Notes: generated by a model from the sequence alone, not told the origin. DNA of 64,000 bases from Bidens hawaiensis (GCA_021521415.1 JAIQDT010005006.1:124001-188000); one strand, 5' to 3'. Shown: positions 22,626 through 35,369, counted from the first letter of the stretch. A program made the numbers and translations.

Positions 22626-24280
22626 AAAAAGGCAAGGAAAAGAAAATTTTATCTTCTCATCTTTTCTTTTGGTATTTCATCTTTTTCTTCAACTTATTTT
22701 CCTTTTAAATCTTTCCAATTTGGAAATATACAAATTCTTTTATTTTACTCATCATTTTTCTTTTCCCTCGCCTCCTTTTCTTTCTTTTAATGAAACTCGG
22801 GAACACCTCTTTTAACTTTTCATTCCTTTTCTTTTCTTAAATGAAACTCGGGAACACAACATACACATTTTTTCCGTCCCTCCTTTTCCTTCCCTTTCCT
22901 CAGTTAAATAAAACTAGGGAACAAAGTTATAAACTAAAGACCTCCCATCTTGGTGTTTTAAAGACTCTGTCTTTACCATGGGCCACCAACCTTATTCGTG
23001 TGATCTACGTGCTAATACTCAATGGTTGTCATTTTGAATAAATTGGGTTTATAATTTAGAAGGATGTATTTAATGACTACGGCCCGGCCCACCTACAAGT
23101 TGGTCTTAATGTTACCACTTTTACATGATTCCTTCATATTGAATCCTTCTTAAATTAGTAAATTTCTTACGTCTAGGCAGCATGCTCTTTCTTTAAAGTG
23201 ATTTAATACGTCTAAAACCAATTAACCGTCATAATCAACATCCGATAACAACATTATCCATCCTTGTACTTCAAATCTTTGAAAGAAACCCACTTGAAAA
23301 GTTGGATTAGTGATAGAGGCTTATGTCTTTTAAAGGAGGGTTAGATGTTTAATGCTTAATCATGACGTTAGTTTAGGAAAAAAATGTGTAATATACAACA
23401 TTTTTTAAGTATATACGGAATACTATATACCCGATTGTATTCTAGTTCCTACCAACCCTATTTATTTCAAGTATATTTGGTATTTAATATACCAGATTTA
23501 CTATAAACATACCGTATATAATATACCCGAAACTCGTGGTTATGCCCGATACCCAAAGGTTAACTACCCGATAGATACACAACAAGTTTTGTGTCGGTTA
23601 CATGACAATAATCAAGTATGGGGTTGTGGTGTTCCCCATGTATCACATGGATTCACCATGCATACCGATTTTGAGTCGGTACCAGCTAGATGAGGTGCGT
23701 TTCCCCATCGGTACCACACCCAAAATTATCCCATCCTATTCCAATATCATGCATACACTCAAAGCACGATTATAACTACTAGATTATTAGCATTTTTTCT
23801 CCGTTTGTAACTTACATGATCATTGGTTACTTGTTTCAACCATGATATCCATCTAGAAAAGTACATAATTAACGATCGACTTGCTTTCGTAATTAACAAC
23901 CACCGGCAAAAAAGATGTGAACACCAATAAGACATGTATATACCATGCATGTTGCTGAATTTTTTAACAAAATATGTAGGATGCATAAATGAGTTAACTT
24001 GGGTAACAAGGCATATAAACAACCTAACAAGGATTTTGTGAATCTTTAGCTTTGACAATACAACTAAAAAAAAAGTCTTATCTTCCATATATAATTCTAT
24101 CAAAGTCAAACTCTTCATTAGCATATATAATATAAACACATACGTAACCATTTACTTCAACCACTCCATTAACATTTTTCCATTTTTGAATCTTCAAACA
24201 CACACACACACATATATCTAATTTTGATATCCAAGTGTTTCAACTTTCAAGCTTCAAGAAACCAGAAAAACACCAAAAAA
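22626..24280. other. Intergenic and promoter region upstream of the first family gene
   Basis: Pyrimidine-rich stretch at 22640-22920 with two copies of ATGAAACTCGGGAACAC (about 22790 and 22840). No gene recognised. A TATAA-like stretch (about 24124-24135) and a CA repeat (about 24198-24210) precede the start codon at 24281. Confidence 0.45.
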
Positions 24281-26192
24281 ATGTTTTCGAGATTCATCCG
24301 TGCTGATTTTATGTCGTCTTTGAAACCGAACAATGAACCTATGTTAATCAAGCCACTTTCGAAAACAGGTTCCTTGAAGAACAAGGAACATGCATGGAAT
24401 TTGCTTGATAAAAGTTTCATAAACTTGAACATGTCAAAGACTCCGCAAACAACGAAGTTCGTGAGACATAGCAACGTTAATCCGCCACCTGAAGCTCCTC
24501 TTCCATCTGGATCTCCTTCCGGGTCTTTGTAAGATTTAGCTAGCAATTCTGTTTTTATATTTATTTTATAAAAACAGGAAAAGTAAAATCTACTTGCATC
24601 AGTTTTTTCTTTGACCATAGGTTTTCTAGAGAAAAATGAACTTGTAGGTCCCATAAATTTAACTGCTTTCGAATGTGATCCTAGCTTGAACCTGATTGGT
24701 TATGGGTTTGACATTAGGTTGATACCTAGTAGCAATCCATGACTTTACGATTGTCACCATGTTAGTTGTCTCTATATGTACCTAACCTTTTAAGTTTGAT
24801 ATAGTGTTACAAGCTTATTTTTCTTAATGGGAAGTCATAAGTTCAATTCTTGATGAATTTAGTTTGGAAAAATGGTGTAATTTACAAGTAGTGTAGTTTG
24901 ACATTAGTAAAAAGATTTGTATAATGACCAAGTTATTAGTGAAATAATTCATTTATGGTTATAAATATTAAATATATATAAAATAAATTATTATGTGATT
25001 TTAAAGTTATTTTGAATTCTGAAATGTACGTTTCTAATACTCTATATATTTACTAATTATCTGTCTTTGTCTCATTATTCTAATCTCTGCACTAGTTATA
25101 AGTAGACCATATTTTATTGCATTATCTATACACGTGTATTATAAAAGGATATGTATAAATTATAAATTACATAATGACATTAAGCGTTGATATTGTTTGT
25201 TACGTTTTCTTGGATCGATCTTTAAGTTCTTACTTTTTTTTTATTAATTATTTCTTTATATTAATTTTTTAGTAGTTTTATCATATTGAAAGTTAATGAC
25301 AATTTAATACATATTGTATTATAAATACACATTATATATTATAAATATAGGTGAAATTAACGTACAAATGAAATTAATGTGCTAATTATGATAATCAAGT
25401 AGAGTAATTATGCAATTACATCATCACTCTATGATGTAATTAAATAATTATTATACTTGTATATATAATTACTCTATTTGATTCTCACAATTAACGTGTT
25501 AATTTCATTTGTATTTTATCCAAACCTTATAAATATAAATATATAGACATTGACGTTATTCTGTAATTCATTTTATATGTGTGCCACATGCAATATATTA
25601 AAAACTTGAGATATAATATATGATTTTACTGTTGCAGGAGAAATTGGATTGTGGGAATGGTGTTAACATTCGTCTTACCTTTTTTCACCCATAAATGGGG
25701 TTCCTTGCTTCTACCAAAAAGTAAGGCCACAAAACTTTAAAACTTATATTTAAAGACAACTTAAAGTGAACTAATTAATAAATATGCAGATAAAGTGGAC
25801 CAAAAGATAGAGACGACTGAACATGTAGTGAAAATCGTTGAACACGCTGCAGAAAGAGCAGATAAAGTGCTAGATAGTATTACCGAAGATCTTCCAAAAG
25901 ATAGCCAACTGAAGAAAGCTTTGGAGTTTGTCGACGAAATAGCCGAAGGAGTCGCGAAAAGTGCTCATGTTGCAGATGAAATCATCAATAAGGTTAATTT
26001 CTCTGCCTAATTTTTTTAAGTACATATATATGCATAGGTGTAAATATTTGTTATCCTATTTTACCTCGTTGTCTGTACGTGTTTGTTTAATTTTAACACT
26101 AATAAAATGGAAATGAGCAGGTGGAAGAAGCTGAAGATAAACCAGAGTCGTTTGTTACTCATGAAAATTCCAAGGGGGTGGTCCACAGGTAG
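24281..26192 (+). CDS. Family gene 1: predicted membrane-anchored amphipathic-helix protein (about 201 aa, four exons)
   Basis: Model: exons 24281-24528, 25638-25720, 25790-25992 and 26121-26192, all introns GT-AG, phases 2, 1 and 0. Start is the ATG at 24281; the frame upstream has no ATG. Residues 1-60 are Ser/Lys-rich and low in acidic residues, compatible with a plastid transit peptide. A Pro/Ser linker (PSGSPSGSL) follows, then a hydrophobic segment at about 86-99 (WIVGMVLTFVLPFF). Residues 112-178 form a charged amphipathic helix with recurring AExADKV/VExxAE units around a central LPKDSQLKK, and the tail is short. I do not recognise a named family; membrane or plastid location is inference. 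Supporting it as a gene: three paralogues in this window share every intron phase, and exon 3 is 203 nt in all. The tail may be frameshifted (see findings). Confidence 0.85.
25351..25525. mobile_element. Foldback MITE in intron 1 of family gene 1
   Basis: Inverted arms of about 50 bp: ACAAATGAAATTAATGTGCT on the left mirrors AACGTGTTAATTTCATTTGT on the right, around an AT-rich centre. A relative with the same core sequence (ATCAAGTAG-GTAATTA) is at 28428-28615. The exact ends and target duplication are unclear. Confidence 0.6.
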
Positions 26193-27650
26193 ATGAAGAC
26201 AAAAAAGACCAAGAAATAACTGAGGAACAAGAAAGTAATAAAATACGCAAAAAATAAAATACAACTGAAAATTCCTTTTACTTGTAAAAATAAATTATAG
26301 TTTATATACTTACATTTCATTATATAGTTATGATATAAGTTATATTGTCATTTTCATCACCAAGTCTAAGCAATTTATTGTATTATAATTTACAGACTTG
26401 TAATTATTTGAATATGGGAAATCGTGGATTAAAATGATCGAGCCTAAGTTAAGAAAGAAAGAATTAATTTGAAAGCCGTGAAGGTTGCAAGAAAGCTTCA
26501 TTTATATACTACGTACGTTGTGATGAAAACGGATCAAATATATGACACATTTAGTTGATTTTAATCTTACATTTAATCATCAAATTGTAATTACTAGCAT
26601 CTAGATTCATATATCCTGTTCAAAAATATCTAGTTTCATATATGTTAGATACGTGTCACTTGTTATATGTTGGATTTGTTGAATTTACAGCTCGTATTGG
26701 GTATACACCATCATGATCTTATCATGTAGCAAAAGATTGCATGTAGGGATTTCCATTATCTAAACAACCTCAAATTCACCCAAAAAAAAAAAAACTCACA
26801 GTTAAGATCAAATACAACATCATGATCACAATTAATTTATTTATATTTTATCAATTTACAAGTTTCAAACAATTTAAAAATGCCTATTATATTTTTTAAA
26901 CTCATATATAATAGATGAATAAGCAGTTCAACGTATATTTTCTACATTTTTATGTGTCGCTTTCCTTTTTATATATTACGACAAGTAATACAAGTATTTA
27001 TGCTTCAATTGGTTGGATTGAGTTTTAAACCTAACCCATTATAAATTATTCTACAAAGCCATCGGCCAAACTCTTATTTTATCGTGTTTTTTTATTTTTC
27101 TTTTTTTTAATATATTTTTTGGTTTATGAGGCTGTTTTCTTAGTTTAAATTAAATTATATATAACTATATTAAATAGAAATATAACTGTTGGAAGTATAT
27201 ATGTTAATATTTCTTAATTTGTTTAGTGATAATTATTTTGCATAAAAGTATTAATTGTTATTATTAATAAAATAAAAAATTATGTACGTTATATTAAAAT
27301 ATAAATCAATTAACATATAAAAATACCTTTCCTTTATTTTCGCCCTGGTTAACTATTAAAAAATTGTTGAACACTTAATAATTGATAATTTATCCATTTG
27401 AAGATATTTATGTACAATTATCTTGATAATTAAGGATTTAAGGTGATGATGATGGATCAAGATTGGATCAAATATTAAATATATGTAAACCAACATGTGG
27501 GATAACCTAATTGAATAAGAAACCTTCAACAGTTGACCATGGAAAAAACAATGTGTGTACCAAACTTCAAGTTTACGTTGTATTCTACAAATAACATAAA
27601 TCAAACACACACAACTTCCAAACCTAGAAAACTATCCATACTTTGTTCAA
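26193..27650. other. Intergenic between family genes 1 and 2
   Basis: Very AT-rich. It contains the 3' end of gene 1 (AATAAA-like signals near 26238-26260), then nothing I can assign. Minus-strand open frames here are low-complexity. Confidence 0.5.
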
Positions 27651-29047
27651 ATGGCAAGATCAAAGGGCATTTCTTACGGGCGCTTAATCGTTAAAAACCT
27701 TCAAACTATAAACGTATCAACTCGTTCTCATGGTATGCTCCCAAGCAAGACTATGGCTTGCCAGGCCCGGCGAGCATTTTGCGATTTAAGTGGCAATCAA
27801 ACACCTGCTCCATCACCACCACCATCATCGTCTTCTTGGAGTTCAAACAAGTAAGTATATATCTGTGTCTAATATTTATAAAGTTAGAGGGGGAGGCACG
27901 TTTAGCCGAATGCTAATGACCCTAATGCTGTAAAGTAAGCTCTTTATTAAGCTTGTTTCCAAAATTTTAAATTTTTTTTTTACTGATCATGATCACTTTC
28001 TTTTTAGGAACAAATGGACAGCCGGAATAGTGTTAACAACGGTTATAACCTTGCTACAATTTAAAGGTACATATACACTTTTATTGCATGGTTTCAAAGT
28101 TAAAATACACAAAAATTAAATTAGTTTTTGAAACTAAATGATGGAAACATGCATTTACATATGCAGAAGACGTAGATTTGGTAATTGGGACAGCAGAGGA
28201 AGTAATAGAAGTGGTAGAAGTTGTAGCAGAAGCGGTGGACATGGTGGCGGAAAAGATTGCAGACGATCTTCCAGACGGTAGTAAGCTCAAAACAACCGCG
28301 GAGGCCATTGAAGGAGTGGCAGAATCTGTCGCCGAGAAAGCCCAAAAGGCCGTAGCTTTCATCGATGAGGTATCCACATTGGTTGTAAAAATTGTTATGT
28401 ATCTTTATATATATAAATTTATGAGTTTGGATCAAATACAAATTAATTTAACATGCAAATTATGAGAATCAAGTAGTGTAATTATATATACATCATAGTG
28501 TAATTACATAACAACACTACGATGTAAATACATAACTACATTACTTGTATATATAATTAATTACAGTATTACTTGATTTTCACGCTACATTAATTTGTAC
28601 GCTAACTTTCCCCTATATATAAAACTTGGGCGCTCGTGCCTGCAACTTCAGACGAAATCCGTTGAGCATTATAAACCTCATCCCCTAATCTTCCTTCAGC
28701 ACCACCGTTCCAAACCTCATCGAACCCATTCCTCAAATTCGCTCTGCAAACCCTATATTAAACCATTGATTCCATCACTTCAACGATCCGGCCAAAAAAC
28801 CCTCTACACCCCAGATTCAAAAAAGTAAAGTGGGAAGGGCGTTGCAGATGTCCGGGACGGACACGACTTCGATATTCACGACTTGTCTCAAACAAGAGAA
28901 AGAAACAAGTATCTTATTTTTTATAGATATTCACGATATGTTTGTTCTTTTATATAATTATAGGTTCAAGCAGCTGAGAAGAAGTTGGATCCAGTTATTG
29001 AACCTGTCAAACAACTAACCCAAGTTGCTCCATCAGAAGCGAGTTGA
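27651..29047 (+). CDS. Family gene 2: predicted membrane-anchored amphipathic-helix protein (about 181 aa, four exons)
   Basis: Model: exons 27651-27850, 28008-28066, 28167-28369 and 28964-29047, introns GT-AG, phases 2, 1 and 0. The N-terminus (MARSKGISYGRLIVKNLQ...) is basic and Ser/Thr-rich with no acidic residue for the first 40 or so, which fits a transit peptide. A linker PAPSPPPSSSSW leads into a hydrophobic stretch of about 15 residues (TAGIVLTTVITLLQF). Exon 2 is 24 nt shorter than in genes 1 and 4, so the Trp/Lys segment after the membrane stretch is lost. Exon 3 encodes the helix (VDLVIGTAEEVIEVVEVVAE..., central LPDGSKLK) and the tail is VQAAEKKLDPVIEPV. Intron 3 carries a foldback MITE. 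The gene looks intact; function unknown. Confidence 0.83.
28428..28615. mobile_element. Foldback MITE in intron 3 of family gene 2
   Basis: Inverted arms (left ATACAAATTAAT...GAGAATCAAGTAGTGTAATTA, right TAATTAATTACAGTATTACTTGAT...ATTAATTTGTAC) around an AT core. Related to 25351-25525 but in a different intron, so it is an independent insertion. Ends are approximate. The 240 bp after it (to about 28860) is unlike the neighbouring introns and I cannot assign it. Confidence 0.55.
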
Positions 29048-30387
29048 TGTTGATATTTGTTCATTAAAGTTTATATTGAAGGGTTTAGGGTTAGGTGTTA
29101 TTAAGACTTGAATTTTATTATTAATGTGAAATTAACATGGATATATTCCATAGATTGTATTGTGTATTTCTTTAATTGCCTTCTATCTCATCTACCATAA
29201 AAATATTATAAGAAAAGTATGCACATTGACACATCGTTTATTTGTTTCATGTGCTAATGTGCCCTTCCAAATATTTAGCGTAATTTTTAACATATTAATT
29301 CAGGTTTTCGATAAAATAATATACTAAACAACAGATATGACAATTATATGATTCTATTATTTGAAATTTGGTTTGAACTTGCAGAAAAAAAAAAGGATTC
29401 TCAGATATTTGTAACTTTATAAAAGTAACTAAATGCAAAATACAAGTAAAACTAGTCAATACAGTATGGTAACATACATTATACTCGTATGTAAACGCAA
29501 GTAACACTAACTGATCGACTATCGGAAAGTTTAATTTCACGAGTGGCAATGTATACAGTAAAGATCGTATTGCACACAGTGTGCAAGTTGCCATACGTAC
29601 GTACCTGCACCATGTAAGGTATATACGAGTGTGCATGATGCCTAAAATAAAAAGCATTTATATTTGGTATTAAATGATTTTGTGAGTATTATTAAGAACC
29701 TAATCCCATTGCAAATTAAGAAATACAACCGCTATGTATGAAAGAGATAATTACCATCAATTATTTATATTAATATGTAGCTCTAATAATCAGGACTTCA
29801 TCTTTAACCTTTGGAGTCTAGTTATTTGTGGGGTTTGAGATTAACTTTGGTTTATAGTGACGTTTCTACATTCTAACCCATATTATAACCCATGACATAA
29901 AATTTGTCTGGTCTCATTATAAAATTCATTTTAAAAAATAGTTGATGATAATAAAACAATGTGATAGATATTGGAACAATAAAACCAAATAATAGGATTC
30001 ATATAAAGGATCTTTTAATTTTCAATTAAAGTACCTTTTATTTGAAGTTTAATCCCAAAATTGAAAAATTTCCCTTTCTTGTGCCCAAAGGGAGACTAGG
30101 CAACGTAATTAATCCAATTTGTAAAACTACAATAACTTGTGTCAACTATATTCACCCATAACGTGTGGAAATGTCACGATTATTCAAAGACGTCAATTTC
30201 AAAACCATTTTGTGCCTACCTTTTAACATCATATTCCTCATCTTAATACACTCGTTAAATACTTATAATAAAATCATCAATAAAACAGTACTTTAACATC
30301 CAAAGCCCCGACTTCGTTTTTCAAAATCTTCAAGTTTAAACAATCCTGAAACTAATACTCCGTAATATTCAACACACGGATTAATTA
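29048..30387. other. Intergenic between family genes 2 and 3
   Basis: AT-rich, no recognisable gene; a minus-strand open frame at 29295-29657 has no domain or codon bias I can support. It presumably holds the 3' end of gene 2 and the promoter of gene 3. Confidence 0.5.
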
Positions 30388-33300
30388 ATGGCGATAACAA
30401 TTGTTCTAACGTCCGTTAATTTTATCCATCATACTGAATTTCCTAAGAGGTTGCCGATCACCCGTTTGGCTATTAGAAAGAAAAGAGTCTTTTTTGGCTT
30501 CCAAGATATGCCATTGCACACTTCCCGCCAAGCAAGAGGCTTTTTGGTGTACAACATGCAACCCGGAAATCATCCTCCCCCAACCGGCGACTCCATAAGT
30601 TCATGGCAAGTTGTATTTTGATTCGATAAATAAGTTGTTTAGTTTTATATTTGTTATGAACGAATATTTATAAAATTAGTTTACATTTTCTCCTTTTTTT
30701 TTAAAAGTTTGCATCTAAATTTATATATTTCTTCATTACAGGCAACAATGGATTGGAATAATAACTGCAGTGGTCGTGCCATTTTTCAGTAGAAAGTGGA
30801 TCAATTTATTGAAAATTAAAGGTAAAAGTTAAAAAAGAACTCTGTTTTGACTGCTTGCGGATCCAGAAATTTTTTTCACAGGGGTCGGAAATTTTTATTG
30901 TCGGTACTAATACAATTGTCGGGTCCAACTGGGTCGGGTCGAATCTGGTCGAGTCGGGTCATATATATAAAAGTAGGATTACCAAACAAAATATTATATA
31001 ACAAATATATTAAAGTTGTTCACTACGAGTTTTTATTTTTTGAAATCTAACCATTATATCATCTACTTTAACATTGACAAGCAAGTCTTTCTCAATGTAA
31101 CAAATACAACTGTCGCTTAAATTTTCATCACCCGTTCGATTATGCAAATCGGACTTCACAAACTTCATCGCCGAAAAGGATCTTTCAACGGTTGCGGTTG
31201 CGACGGGTAATACGAAAGCTAACTTTAATAAACGATACACCAATGCAAAGGAATGGTGTTTCTTTGTTTGAACCATTAATTGAACAAGACTTACTAAACC
31301 ATTCAAGTTTCTAAATCATTTATCTCCTTTCAAATTATCGATGTATGTCGCGAGTTCAACCGGCAGTCTTCTTTTATCACTTTCATCAAAATTATATGGG
31401 TACAACTCGACTAATTGTAATATTTTTGGAATAGAAAATGCCCGAAAATTATCACAAGGAGTCAAATAACTCAAAGAAACAAGTAAGTCGGATGTTACCT
31501 TGTTAAAACGATCCCCAAACTCTTGGATTTGCAAATCTAGAACCGCATTGAAACAATCATACTCATAATAGTGGCGATTTTTCATGTTTGTTTTTTTTTA
31601 CATGGTCTAAATATCATAAACCTAAAAATCTAAAAGCCAAACTAAATTAGACATAAATTGAATGTATTATGTTATACCTGGAAGGATGGAAAAAATTTTA
31701 GTGGACGTGAGGGTTGTTTCCTGTTGAAAACTTGGAAACAATTTGTAGCGTAGTAGTGGACATGAGATTGTGTGAGAAGATAAGGTGTCAAGGATGACGT
31801 GAGATTGGTCGGAATTTCCGATTCCTGTGAGGCAGTGACTGATGAGAAAAGGACGAAGTGATGCAGCAGAGGCGGTCAAAAAAATAAATTTTAAAAGTTA
31901 GAATGAGATTGGGTTTTGGGCTAAAAATTGAGTATGGTTTGAATTGGGTTTTGGGCTTAAAAATTGGATTGGATATTGGACTAATGGACTTGTTAATATT
32001 AAAGTCATATTTAATAGGAAAAATTGTTTATATAACGTTTATATAATTATATTTATAAAACTGTCATTGTATTTTTTGTTAGGGTTAGTCTCAAAATATC
32101 ATGGGGGTCGTCTCGAAATTATACAAGATACGGCTTCAAAGTTTCACAGGGGTCGGTGCCAAAATTTTAGTGGACGTGAGGGTTGTTTCCTGTTGAAAAC
32201 TTGGAAACAATTTGTAGCGTAGTAGTGGACATGAGATTGTGTGAGAAGATAAGGTGTCAAGGATGACGTGAGATTGGTCGGAATTTCCGATTCCTGTGAG
32301 GCAGTGACTGATGAGAAAAGGACGAAGTGATGCAGCAGAGGCGGTCAAAAAAATAAATTTTAAAAGTTAGAATGAGATTGGGTTTTGGGCTAAAAATTGA
32401 GTATGGTTTGAATTGGGTTTTGGGCTTAAAAATTGGATTGGATATTGGACTAATGGACTTGTTAATATTAAAGTCATATTTAATAGGAAAAATTGTTTAT
32501 ATAACGTTTATATAATTATATTTATAAAACTGTCATTGTATTTTTTGTTAGGGTTAGTCTCAAAATATCATGGGGGTCGTCTCGAAATTATACAAGATAC
32601 GGCTTCAAAGTTTCACAGGGGTCGGTGCCAAAATTTTACAGGGGTTGGTCGGGAGTTTTTCGGTGTATTAACACTAAAAAAAATTCACAGGGGACGGGGG
32701 ACACCCCCCCTATAAAGTGGCTACGCCCTTGGTTTTGAGTTTAGATAAAAAAAAAAAATCTTCATAGATTCATTCATTTTCTTTATGACTTATGAGTTTC
32801 ATGCATTGGGTGGGTTATTGTGGTTTTTGACATTTAATGGCAAACTGAATTTTATCAATGCAAAATATAACATACTAATAGAAAAATAACTATGTATGTC
32901 CCTAACTTTTATTTATTTTGTTTAAAACAAATTATAACATTTAGGATAATACCAACTTCTTGTTCATGAGAAGCATGCACGGTTACTAAATAACAAGTTT
33001 TAAAAAGTGACTAAAATCCAATTTGCCACAATTAGTTAAAAAGTTTTGTAAACGTTTTTTTTTTTTCACATGTAGATGAAGTTGATACAGTGGTCGAAGT
33101 AACAGAGAAAATAGTAGATCGTATAGAGGAAGTGGCTGAGACGGTCGACAAGGTTGCAAAAGACGTCGCAGATCATCTCCCCGAAGGTGGAAAACTGAGA
33201 AATGCCGTCGTGTTCGTGGAAGGTGTGGCTGAGGAAGTAGCAAGAGAAGCTCACTTGGTTGACGATTTCCTCCATGAGGTTTCTATTGTTATTTTATTTC

Positions 33301-33463
33301 TAGTAATTTAATTATCTCGATTATTAGAAAGTTACTAAAATAAAACTTTTTGGTTTTAATTTGGTTTGATTAGGTTGAAGAGGTAGAAGAGAAGATAGAG
33401 TTGTTGGTTGAATCAGTTAAGGATCAAAATAAGCATGCTCATGAAGATTTTAACACAAGTTGA
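30388..33463 (+). CDS. Family gene 3: predicted membrane-anchored amphipathic-helix protein (about 196 aa, four exons, GC-AG first intron)
   Basis: Model: exons 30388-30605, 30742-30821, 33076-33278 and 33374-33463. Introns 2 and 3 are GT-AG. Intron 1 uses a GC donor (TG/GCAAGT at 30606). The nearby GT at 30610 would put exon 2 out of frame, while the GC site gives the same phase 2 as all paralogues. The N-terminus is basic, the linker is HPPPTGDSISSW, and the hydrophobic stretch is WIGIITAVVVPFF (about residues 76-88). The helix is VDTVVEVTEKIVDRIEEVAE... with central LPEGGKLR, and the tail is VEEVEEKIELLVESV. Intron 2 is 2.25 kb because a hAT element sits in it. Exons are open; function unknown, and membrane anchoring is inferred from the hydrophobic stretch. 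Confidence 0.82.
31010..31585 (-). pseudogene. hAT transposase fragment with C-terminal dimerisation domain
   Basis: One minus-strand frame of about 190 codons, broken by an in-frame TGA at 31318-31316. The second half contains LPVATATVERSFSAMKFVKS, the conserved core of the hAT C-terminal dimerisation domain. The zinc finger and catalytic parts are not present, so this is a relic. Confidence 0.85.
31692..32629 (+). repeat. 469-bp tandem duplication inside the hAT remnant
   Basis: 31692-32160 and 32161-32629 appear identical by eye, with AAAATTTTA at the junctions. Identity implies a very recent duplication or an assembly artefact. Confidence 0.9.
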
Positions 33464-33646
33464 TGAAGAATTAGTTAAAGTATATTAAGTTCAAATGTAT
33501 ATAATTCTTTATTAAAACATTACATTTTTTTAAGATTATTTCAGGTTGTACGAGAAATGATAGTAATTCATGAACGATAAGTATAACTGTTTCTATTTTT
33601 ATTCCAAGGTAAAGTTGTATGTAATTATGAAAAGTTTACCTAAATC

Positions 33647-35369
33647 CACTACAACAAAACTGGACAGACGTGACACAAAAACTTTTGTAAATATTTCGAC
33701 CGTATCGGTCCCATTGTGACAACCCAAAAAATTTACCTATTATCAGAAGATTTCACAAAGCCCCTATCACTTAGCTTTTGACTTTTCGAAAATACATTAG
33801 CTGATGATATAAGTGGCGGATCTAGACATCAATTTTATGAGTAACGTTCAAAAAATTGTGTTTACCAAATTCACATAATTTAAACAAATAAAAATATAAA
33901 CACGATAATAAATATTGCAGATTTCTTCTCTTGGGTTTTTTAAAAGCTTGAAATCGAGTGATCACATAATCTTCTTTAACTTTATCAAAACGCCTTCTCT
34001 TTCAACCGCACAAGTTAAAATATTGTTCAAATACCTATCACTCATTTGATTGCGTAAATCCGTCTTTATAAGCTTCATTTTAGAAAAATATCTTTCAATG
34101 ATTGCGGTTGCAACCGTAAATTCAGCGCTAGGTTCAATATTCGATAAACCAAAGAAAAAGTTGTGTGTTTTCCGATTTCCACCATACACAAGCAAGGTCA
34201 CACATTGTGGTTGAAAAGCCATTTTAACACCTCCGACCACTAGGATAGTTTGTCCATTTAAAGTCATAACCTCGTGGTTTTTAGAAGCCTTTTTAACAAA
34301 ATACACTCTTCTTGTGTCATCTAGTTGATTAGGATGACAGCTAGCAATATGTGGTCAATAAGGAGGACCCGAATTAAGATCATTTAAATCAATTGTATTT
34401 CTTATTGAAGGACTTAAAGCCGAGGGAATAATTGGACCAATGTTATCACTTTCCTGCATATGATTATCATTATTTGAATTTGGAGTTGGAATATTTGAAC
34501 TAGATGTTGGACCGCTATCATTTTCTTTCCTTTTTCATTTAAAGTTATTGCTAATAAGACTTTGTTTTATCATCTTTCAAATTTCCTAAACAAAATTTAA
34601 ACCATAAACTATTTCAATTTACACATAAAACCTAAATCCCTAATCAATTCTAATTTAGACATAACCCTAGATCGCAAATCAATTCCAATTTGCAATTTAC
34701 ATTATCCAAATATTCAATAATCCATAATCAATCATTCAATTGTCCATAAACAATGGTAAGTTAACAATTTATACAAACAAATAAAAAATTCTAATTTTAG
34801 ATAAAGCAGAAGTCTAGATAAATACCTAAATTGTACAAGTAAAAGTCGGACCGTGGAAGCGAAGGCCCCATGCGTTGGCTACTCAGCTGCAACGTGGAGT
34901 TCCGGTGAGGCGGTGATCAGAGGACAACCAAGGGACATGGGTGACTGGTGGTGGTCATGGAAGGCTGGAAGCGGCTGTTGAGCTTAATTTTGTTTGATGT
35001 TTCTCGTTTACGAACAAAAGACAAAAAAAAAGGTTAATGATTTTTATTTGCTTTGGGCTTTAAACATTGCTTGAGCTTTAATTGATTTTAACTTTTAAAT
35101 TGGTTGACTTTAAACAAATAATGCTAACGTAATATTTTCTCAGAAGTAATGAAATATGAAGATCGACACAAAAAAATGCACTACCTACGAAAAGCTACCC
35201 CTAGTTGTGAACTAAGTTCACCCCTGCGATGAATTAGTAGTTCTTGTTTCTTTAGTACTTTTGGTGGTTCCTATCTCCATCATGTTCCTTGGATTATTTA
35301 CAAGTGGTATCCAACCTCTTATTTTGACAGCTTTAGTACTTATGAAGTCTCGTTTTTGTTTTTGTAGTG
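33647..35369. mobile_element. Possible CACTA-type element with nested hAT debris
   Basis: The left end reads CACTACAACAAAACTGG; the right end, reverse-complemented, reads CACTACAAAAACAAAAACG. Both resemble the CACTACAAxAAAA termini of plant CACTA elements. No 3-bp target duplication is visible (ATC against GAC), so pairing of the two ends is uncertain. Confidence 0.35.
33962..34306 (-). pseudogene. hAT transposase C-terminal fragment
   Basis: Minus-strand frame with VATAIIERYFSKMKLIKTDLRNQMSD, cut here to its recognisable core: the same dimerisation-domain motif as at 31010-31585, but clearly diverged. No N-terminal domains. A GGCGGATCTAGAC end-like sequence lies at about 33813. Relic of a second hAT element. 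Confidence 0.7.

Larger units (their letters stand above)
30852..32731 (-). mobile_element. hAT transposon remnant in intron 2 of family gene 3
   Basis: Flanked by 8-bp duplications GTTTTGAC (30844-30851) and GTTTTGAG (32732-32739), one mismatch. The outer sequences (TGCTTGCGGATCCAG... and ...AGTGGCTACGCCCTTG) have the GGATCCA/GTGGCTACGCCC character of hAT ends. Inside are a decayed transposase C-terminus on the minus strand and a 469-bp tandem duplication. Confidence 0.75.

Noticed and set aside
23759..24151. 130-codon minus-strand frame upstream of family gene 1
   Set aside because: No recognisable domain, and it overlaps the likely promoter region; hydrophobic AT-rich translation.
33647..33720. 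CRISPR-like or satellite array
   Set aside because: No regularly spaced repeats with unique spacers anywhere in the window; plant nuclear context makes CRISPR irrelevant.
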